64,000 nucleotides of DNA from Alphaproteobacteria bacterium. GTDB taxonomy: Bacteria; Pseudomonadota; Alphaproteobacteria; Rhodobacterales; Rhodobacteraceae. A program made the translations under genes and the position numbers. Below the pieces are notes generated by a model. It ran no database searches. It saw only the letters and a list, made by a program, of their open reading frames with translations, and was not told the DNA's origin. The first letter of the stretch is position 1. Every line of letters starts with the position of its first letter. This document shows, in pieces, positions 58,902-64,000 of the stretch. The stretch is taken from NCBI GenBank assembly GCA_030425925.1, contig JAUHZO010000004.1, positions 1 through 64,000 of the forward strand. Reading direction: 5' to 3'.

Positions 58902-59705
58902 ATGCAGGATGTGCCGCCCGACGCGCTGCGTCAATCCGACGTGATGGACCCGATGCGCGCCCGCGCGTTCGAGATCGCCCTGGGGCAGGTGCCCCGGATC
59001 GAGCCCGGGACAGCCCTGCCGCCATTCTTTCACCAGTTGTATTTCTGGGACGCCCGGCCGCCCTCGTCGCTGGGCCGCGACGGCCATCCCGCGGTGGGCG
59101 GCTTCATCCCCGATCTGGGGCTGCCGCGGCGGATGTGGGCCGGCGGCGCGCTGGACTTTGCCGCGCCGTTGCGGGCCGGCCGGCCCGCGGAAAAGCTCAG
59201 CCGCATTGCCGAGATCAGCCGCAAGACCGGACGCAGCGGCCCGCTGGGCTTTGTCACACTGGTGCATGAAATCCGGCAGGAGGGGCGGCTTTGCGTCACC
59301 GAACGCCAGGATCTGGTCTATCGCGCGGACCCTGACCCGGACGCGCCGCGCCCTGCCGCGCCGCAGGCACCTGTGGATGCCGAAACCGTGGTGCCGGTGG
59401 CGTTCGACAGCACACTGCTTTTCCGCTACTCGGCGCTGACCTTCAACGGCCACCGCATCCATTACGACCTTGACTATGCGCGGGACGTCGAAGGCTATGC
59501 CGGGCTTGTGGTGCATGGCCCCCTGCTGGCCCAGCTTCTGATGCTGGAGGCGGCCCGGCAGGGGCCGCTGGCCCGGTTCGAATTCCGCGCCACGGCCCCG
59601 CTGATGCATGGCGAAACCGCCGAACTGTGCCGGCGGTCTGACCAGATGTGGGTCAGGGGCCCGGGCGGGCGTCAGTGCATGTCGGCCCGGGTCACGTGGG
59701 GCTGA
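58902..59705 (+). CDS. MaoC/HTD2-like acyl-CoA hydratase (267 aa)
   Basis: This double-hotdog protein has an N-terminal FAS1-like dehydratase half and a C-terminal MaoC half with FRYSALTFNGHRIHYDLDYA, where Asn/His/Asp match the hydratase catalytic region, followed by VVHGPLLAQLLM. The layout fits HTD2-type mesaconyl-C4-CoA or itaconyl-CoA hydratases. AAGGA precedes ATG 58902. It stands alone, so its substrate cannot be fixed. Confidence 0.8.
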   Translation: MQDVPPDALRQSDVMDPMRARAFEIALGQVPRIEPGTALPPFFHQLYFWDARPPSSLGRDGHPAVGGFIPDLGLPRRMWAGGALDFAAPLRAGRPAEKLSRIAEISRKTGRSGPLGFVTLVHEIRQEGRLCVTERQDLVYRADPDPDAPRPAAPQAPVDAETVVPVAFDSTLLFRYSALTFNGHRIHYDLDYARDVEGYAGLVVHGPLLAQLLMLEAARQGPLARFEFRATAPLMHGETAELCRRSDQMWVRGPGGRQCMSARVTWG

Positions 59706-59709
59706 ACGC

Positions 59710-60399
59710 TCAGCAGCCGGTGCCGTGCACGACAACCCGCACGGTGCGCAGCAGCACGGTCAGGTCGGTGACAAAGGACAGGCGGCGCAGGTAATCGCTG
59801 TCGAACCCGGCGCGCTCGGCAAAGCTGCACTCGTTGCGCACGGAAATCTGCCAGAACCCGGTGATGCCCGGACGCAGCGCGTAATACGCGGTGCCGGGAT
59901 ACAGTTCGCGCTGGCACACCATCATCGGACGCGGCCCCACCAGCGACATGTCGCCCCGCAGCACGTTCCACAGCTGGGGCAGCTCGTCCAGCGAGGTCTT
60001 GCGGATCACGTGGCCGATGCGGGTGATGCGCGGATCGTGGCGCAGTTTCTGGTTGCGGTCCCATTCGGCCTTGGCCGAGGGATTGTCCTGCAGGTAGGCA
60101 GCCAGAAGCTTGTCGGCATTGGGCACCATGCTCCGCAGCTTCCACATGTAGAAGATGCGCCCGTGACGACCCACGCGCTTTTGCAGGTAGATGGGCGAAT
60201 GCCCGTCCAGGGCGATCAGCGCGGACAGGATCAGCAGAACCACCAGAACGGGCAGCGCCGCGATCAGGACAAGGCTGACGTCAAGGACGCGCTTGAACAG
60301 GTTCCGATAGGCCGATGCCCCGGTGGAGGCGATCAGGGCCTCGTCGATCAGGGTTTCGATCTTTGCCGCTGGCAGCGGCTGGCGAAGATGCAGTGTCAA
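59710..60399 (-). CDS. ExoY-like undecaprenyl-phosphate sugar transferase (229 aa)
   Basis: This is a phosphoglycosyl transferase that moves a sugar-1-phosphate to the lipid carrier to start exopolysaccharide synthesis. It has one N-terminal membrane helix (LDVSLVLIAALPVLVVLLIL), PIYLQKRVGRHGR, the catalytic SLDELPQLWNVLRGDMSLVG and GPRPMM. It starts with TTG 60399, justified by GGGAGG 7 bases upstream and no better codon nearby. It ends in GTGC as ExoY proteins do. The remaining polysaccharide genes are not adjacent. Confidence 0.88.
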   Translation of the reverse strand: MTLHLRQPLPAAKIETLIDEALIASTGASAYRNLFKRVLDVSLVLIAALPVLVVLLILSALIALDGHSPIYLQKRVGRHGRIFYMWKLRSMVPNADKLLAAYLQDNPSAKAEWDRNQKLRHDPRITRIGHVIRKTSLDELPQLWNVLRGDMSLVGPRPMMVCQRELYPGTAYYALRPGITGFWQISVRNECSFAERAGFDSDYLRRLSFVTDLTVLLRTVRVVVHGTGC

Positions 60400-61377
60400 G
60401 ATGACCTCCCGCAGTCAATCGTTGACGGAGAACGCAAAGATGTTGGATCTGGTGCTGTCCGGAATGGCGCAGACGCGACGGTACAGTCGTCGGTCAGGCC
60501 AACGTTGCGGGCGCTTCAGCCCGGTTTCAGATTTTCAGGACGTTACGAGCAGATCGCAGCAGTCTTACCGTTTACTCCCAGATGGCAGCACCAACCCCCA
60601 AGTGCCATGTTACGCGAAATCAGACGAAAATGTGTCCCTTCGCTCGATTGGGATGGTTATGCAGCCCGCCCGGCGACGCGTCAACACGCGGATCTGGTCG
60701 CAACCATAGGGTGAAACAGGTTGCATGGTCGCGGCTTGGATGTCACTCCCGTGGCCCGGGTTCAGATATGCGCCGCCGCCGCGCATTTTCCCCCTGCGCA
60801 CCGTCAGTGTCGATGCCGTTCGCCGGGACCGCCGCGATGCAGAACCCAGGAAGCGAACAAAGGCGGCGTTGATACAATCAATGCGCTCATCCGCATAGCA
60901 TTGTCCTGCGAACGGCGACAATCCTGTCCGGTCATCCTCGCCGTTTCCCCTACCCGAGGGATGGGTACGGGAAGTTTGTCATTTTCGTGACGGCCTGCGC
61001 GTCGGCGTCGAAACAATCGAATCGGCCTCGTCAGCCCCCATTTCGCGGCAGGATCAGCTGGATTTGCGGCAGACCGGGAAATGTTGGCGGAGGGTGCCGC
61101 GATGCGGATCGGATCGACTTGTCGAGGTGTTTTCGACAATTTTGGCGCGAATGCGTAGCTCACGAAATGTTACAAGACCGGTCGAGGCGTGACCCGGCCC
61201 GCCCGAATCGGGCCGCTGCAGTGCCGCGAATCCGCCCGGTTTGGCCACATTCGTGCCCCATTCCCCCGTCGCCGCACCCGAAATGCGGCAGCCCGACAGG
61301 GCCGCCACGGTGTTGCAAGGCAGGGCGGGCATGGATATGTCCGGGCGGCATCAAGGTTTGCACGGGAAACGCGAAAC
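60400..61377. other. 978-base stretch without a supported gene
   Basis: Several short frames are open on both strands but none has a good ribosome site or a protein-like translation; one on the minus strand (60610-60921) is the longest that begins with ATG. Composition is less GC-rich near 60440-60720. The GGCCCG/CGGGCC arms around 61195-61217 are a short inverted repeat. The stretch probably holds a long exoY leader and possibly a regulatory RNA, which I cannot demonstrate. Confidence 0.4.
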
Positions 61378-61992
61378 GTGACCAATCACCTGTATTCCGG
61401 GGACCTGCCGGACGATCTGGACCTTGGCCCGGTGGTGGCCATCGATTGCGAAACCATGGGCCTCAACCCGCAGCGCGACCGGCTTTGCGTGGTGCAGTTG
61501 TCGGGCGGTGACGGGCACGCCCATCTGGTGCAGATCGCCCGCGGCCAGACCACAGCACCCAACCTGGAACGGTTGCTGACCGAGCCCGACGTGCTCAAGC
61601 TGTTCCATTTCGGACGGTTCGACATTGCCGCGATGTACCACGCCTTTGGCGCGTTGGCGCAGCCGGTCTATTGTACCAAGATCGCCAGCCGCATGGTGCG
61701 GACCTATACCGACCGCCACGGCCTGAAGGCGCTGACGCAGGAATTGCTGGGGGTCGACATCTCGAAACAGCAGCAATCCAGCGACTGGGGGGCCGGCAGC
61801 CTGACCGACGCCCAGCTGGATTATGCCGCGTCGGACGTGCTGTACCTGCACCGCCTGCGCGAGGCGCTGGACGCGATGCTGGCGCGCGAGGGCCGCACGG
61901 CGCTGGCCCGGTCCTGTTTCGATTTTCTGCCGACCCGGGCGCTTCTGGATCTGGAAGGCTGGCCCGAAACCGACATCTTTGCCCATGCCTGA
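61378..61992 (+). CDS. RNase D-like 3'-5' exonuclease (204 aa)
   Basis: DEDDy exonuclease motifs are intact: DCETMGLNP (Exo I), FHFGRFDIAAMY (Exo II) and YAASDVLYLHRLREAL (Exo III). Only the catalytic domain is present; the HRDC domains of full RNase D are missing. GTG 61378 is taken as start (VTNHLYSGDLPDDL) since the upstream frame is Arg-rich and not protein-like. It leads directly into lptC (16 bases between), so it may share the lpt transcript. Confidence 0.87.
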   Translation: MTNHLYSGDLPDDLDLGPVVAIDCETMGLNPQRDRLCVVQLSGGDGHAHLVQIARGQTTAPNLERLLTEPDVLKLFHFGRFDIAAMYHAFGALAQPVYCTKIASRMVRTYTDRHGLKALTQELLGVDISKQQQSSDWGAGSLTDAQLDYAASDVLYLHRLREALDAMLAREGRTALARSCFDFLPTRALLDLEGWPETDIFAHA

Positions 61993-62008
61993 GGCGCGGG
62001 GCTGAGCC

Positions 62009-62608
62009 ATGGCGCGGGCGGCGGGATCCTATTCGCGGATCGTGGCCTGGCTCAAGGTCCTGCTGCCCCTGGTGGCGCTGGCGCTGTTGTCGACGCTGTT
62101 CCTGCTGTCGCGCAGCAACGAACCCGCGCTGGACGTGCCCTTTGCCGAGGCGCTGGGCGCGGGCGAGACCGCGCGCGAGCGGATCGGTGCGCCGTTCTTT
62201 TCCGGCACGACTGCCCGTGGCGATGCGCTGACCATGACGGCCAGCGCCGCCCGGCCTCAGGGTGCCGGCGTGATCGAGGCCGATGCGCTCAGCGCCCGGC
62301 TGCTGCTGTCGGATGGCAGCCGGATCGAGCTGCGGTCGGACCGGGCGACGCTGGAGGACGAAAGCCGCTCGGCCACGCTGTCGGGCGACGTGCAGATCAC
62401 CAGTTCCAACGGCTATGTCCTGTCCACCGACGCCCTGTGGTCCAGCATCGAACGGACCGAGGCGCAAAGCCTTGGACCGGTGACGGGCAGCGGGCCGCAT
62501 GGCACGCTCAGCGCCGGCCGGATGCGCATCGAAGAGGCAGCGGGCACGGGCGACGTGCAATTTCTGTTCACCGGCGGTGTAAAGCTGGTATACGACCCGC
62601 AGCCTTGA
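62009..62608 (+). CDS. lptC: LptC, LPS export periplasmic bridge protein (199 aa)
   Basis: A single N-terminal helix (VLLPLVALALLSTLFLL) anchors the protein in the inner membrane. The periplasmic part is a beta-jellyroll with GRMRIEEAAGTGDVQFLFTG near its end. It receives lipopolysaccharide from LptBFG and hands it to LptA. It is followed by lptA after 13 bases. Confidence 0.85.
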   Translation: MARAAGSYSRIVAWLKVLLPLVALALLSTLFLLSRSNEPALDVPFAEALGAGETARERIGAPFFSGTTARGDALTMTASAARPQGAGVIEADALSARLLLSDGSRIELRSDRATLEDESRSATLSGDVQITSSNGYVLSTDALWSSIERTEAQSLGPVTGSGPHGTLSAGRMRIEEAAGTGDVQFLFTGGVKLVYDPQP

Positions 62609-62621
62609 GAAGAGTACCGTC

Positions 62622-63107
62622 ATGATCCGTGCCATTGCCCTTGTCGTTCTGCTGCTTTCCCCGGGTCTGGCCGCCGCGCAGGGCACCAATGTCGCCTTCG
62701 GCGCGATGGAGCGCGATGCGGATGCGCCGGTCGAGGTCACGGCAGACTCGCTGTCGGTGAACCAGTCCGACGGCACGGCGATCTATGCCGGCAATGTCAT
62801 CGTGGCACAGGGTGACATGCGGCTGGCGGCAGACCGGGTCCGGGTGGTCTATTCCGAATCCGCGGGTCGGATCGAACGCATGGAGGCCACCGGCGGGGTC
62901 ACGCTGGTCAGCGGCGAAGAGGCCGCCGAGGCCGAGCGCGCGGATTACAACATCGACGACGGCACGGTTGTGATGTCGGGCAATGTGCTGCTGACACAGG
63001 GCCCCAACGCGCTGACTTCGCAGCGCATGGTGGTCAATCTCGACACCGGCACCGCGCAGATGACCGGCCGGGTCCGTACCGTGATCCAGCAGGGCACCGG
63101 CCAGTGA
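62622..63107 (+). CDS. lptA: LptA, periplasmic LPS transport protein (161 aa)
   Basis: The signal peptide ends near GLAAAQG. The OstA-like jellyroll has [40 protein letters not shown] and [20 protein letters not shown], the repeated strands that form the LPS bridge to LptD. The stop overlaps the lptB start (GTGA). Confidence 0.9.
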   Translation: MIRAIALVVLLLSPGLAAAQGTNVAFGAMERDADAPVEVTADSLSVNQSDGTAIYAGNVIVAQGDMRLAADRVRVVYSESAGRIERMEATGGVTLVSGEEAAEAERADYNIDDGTVVMSGNVLLTQGPNALTSQRMVVNLDTGTAQMTGRVRTVIQQGTGQ

Positions 63108-63865
63108 CGCCGCGCCCCGTGCTGAAGGTGACCGAGGGCGGCAGCGGGCTGCGCGTCAACCATCTGCGCAAGAGCTATCGCAAGCGCGTGGTGATCCGTG
63201 ATGTGACGCTGCGGCTGGACCGCGGCGAGGTGGTGGCGCTCCTGGGCCCCAACGGGTCGGGCAAAACGACATCGTTCTATGCGATTGCGGGTCTGGTCAA
63301 TCCCGATGCGGGTCAGGTGATCATCGACGGGCGCGATGCGACCTGGCTGCCGATGTATCGCCGCGCGCGCCTGGGCATCGGCTATCTGCCGCAGGAAATG
63401 TCGATCTTTCGCGGGCTCAGCGTCGAGGACAATATCGGCGCCGTGCTGGACATTGCGGAACGCGACCGCCATCGCCGCCGCGAAAGGCTGGAGGAGTTGC
63501 TGGGCGAGTTTTCCATCGAACATCTGCGCCGCGCCCCCGCGCTGGCCCTGTCGGGCGGTGAACGGCGCCGGGTGGAGATTGCCCGCTGCCTGGCAGCCGA
63601 CCCGAAATACCTGCTGCTGGACGAACCCTTTGCCGGGGTCGACCCGATCAGCGTGGGCGATATCCGCCATCTTGTGTCCGATCTGAAGAAACGCGGCATC
63701 GGCGTGCTGATCACCGATCACAACGTGCGCGAGACGCTGGAAATCGTCGACCGCGCCTATATCCTGCACGACGGCCATGTGCTGATGTCCGGCACGCCGG
63801 AAGACGTGGTGCGCAACGAAAACGTCCGCCGCGTCTATCTGGGTGACAGTTTCCGCATGTCGTGA
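63104..63865 (+). CDS. lptB: LptB, LPS export ABC ATPase (253 aa)
   Basis: This cytoplasmic ATPase of the LptBFGC transporter has Walker [13 protein letters not shown]-loop [13 protein letters not shown], signature [15 protein letters not shown], Walker [13 protein letters not shown] and the His switch in ITDHNVRE. It begins with GTG overlapping the lptA stop. lptF, lptG and lptD are not in the window. Confidence 0.95.
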   Translation: MTPRPVLKVTEGGSGLRVNHLRKSYRKRVVIRDVTLRLDRGEVVALLGPNGSGKTTSFYAIAGLVNPDAGQVIIDGRDATWLPMYRRARLGIGYLPQEMSIFRGLSVEDNIGAVLDIAERDRHRRRERLEELLGEFSIEHLRRAPALALSGGERRRVEIARCLAADPKYLLLDEPFAGVDPISVGDIRHLVSDLKKRGIGVLITDHNVRETLEIVDRAYILHDGHVLMSGTPEDVVRNENVRRVYLGDSFRMS

Positions 63866-64000
63866 CGCCACAGCCTGTGGCGGAACAACCCGCTCACCAT
63901 TTTCGCCGGTTTCGATTGACAGCGCATGGGCTTGTCTTCTCAAATGGAGGAATGGCACTCCGCACGTCTGCATGTCCGATCGCGGCCGCCCCGGTTTCCG
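63866..64000 (+). other. promoter region at the right edge
   Basis: A 7-base hairpin (CGCCACA/TGTGGCG, 63866-63882) follows lptB. A TTGACA -35-like hexamer lies at 63916-63921. ATG codons at 63945 and 63954 begin short frames running off the window, the second with GGAGGA close before it. Neither is long enough to name. Confidence 0.35.

Noticed and set aside
60610-60921. 103-codon minus-strand frame in the 978-base gap
   Set aside because: Arg- and Cys-rich translation with no domain and no ribosome site.

Overview
The window reads as chromosomal DNA from a high-GC alphaproteobacterium, most likely of the Rhodobacteraceae / Roseobacter group. Support for this: a sulfonate and sulfite module (xsc, pta, a TSUP exporter, soeABC), glycolate oxidase glcDEF, the moxR-DUF58-DUF4159 operon, an ECF sigma factor paired with a VWA membrane protein, DUF1523, DUF1285 and DUF599 proteins, and the lptCAB cluster preceded by an RNase D-like gene. 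No database search was possible, so the assignment rests on gene content and protein family features. I saw no rRNA, tRNA or CRISPR array.

Layout. 1-1467: the last 33 codons of an IS5-like transposase, then a GT4-type glycosyltransferase. 1889-11426: xsc, convergent pta, and a tightly packed rightward run of citrate synthase, TSUP exporter, soeA, a 50-residue membrane protein, soeB and soeC. Together these turn sulfoacetaldehyde into acetyl-CoA and sulfite, send acetyl-CoA towards citrate, and oxidise or export sulfite. The enzymes that make sulfoacetaldehyde are not here. 11427-14480: a small accessory patch with a possible broken small gene, a frameshifted XRE-TPR gene and small membrane proteins. 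14481-24409: single enzymes and exported proteins, the ECF sigma / VWA pair, and a Pho-box-preceded phytase-like protein. 24485-33572: a small secreted protein, a divergent LysR / quinone oxidoreductase pair, Hsp20, two tandem trypsin-like proteases, and the glcD-glcE-membrane protein-glcF operon.

33692-42633: membrane proteins, then a leftward four-gene operon with stop/start overlaps (MoxR ATPase, DUF58, BatA-like/DUF4159 fusion, large membrane protein). 42745-46209: an orphan pstB-like ATPase, a sulfotransferase and a GT14-like transferase. 46258-54332: housekeeping genes (HIT protein, zinc finger, polA, SGNH hydrolase, YdeI-like, subtilase, PfkB kinase, nth). 54372-59705: desaturase, AraC-MGMT repair protein, a compositionally different DUF5675-like gene, OmpA lipoprotein, FMN reductase, VOC protein and a MaoC-like hydratase. 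59710-64000: ExoY-like sugar transferase, a 978-base stretch without a clear gene, an RNase D-like exonuclease, and lptC-lptA-lptB.

Several intergenic signals recur: short palindromes that carry a TAG stop codon, a GTATTT...AAGATGAA-type element at three sites, a long twin-hairpin repeat, a G-rich 16-base tandem repeat, and PhoB-like boxes at two separated loci.
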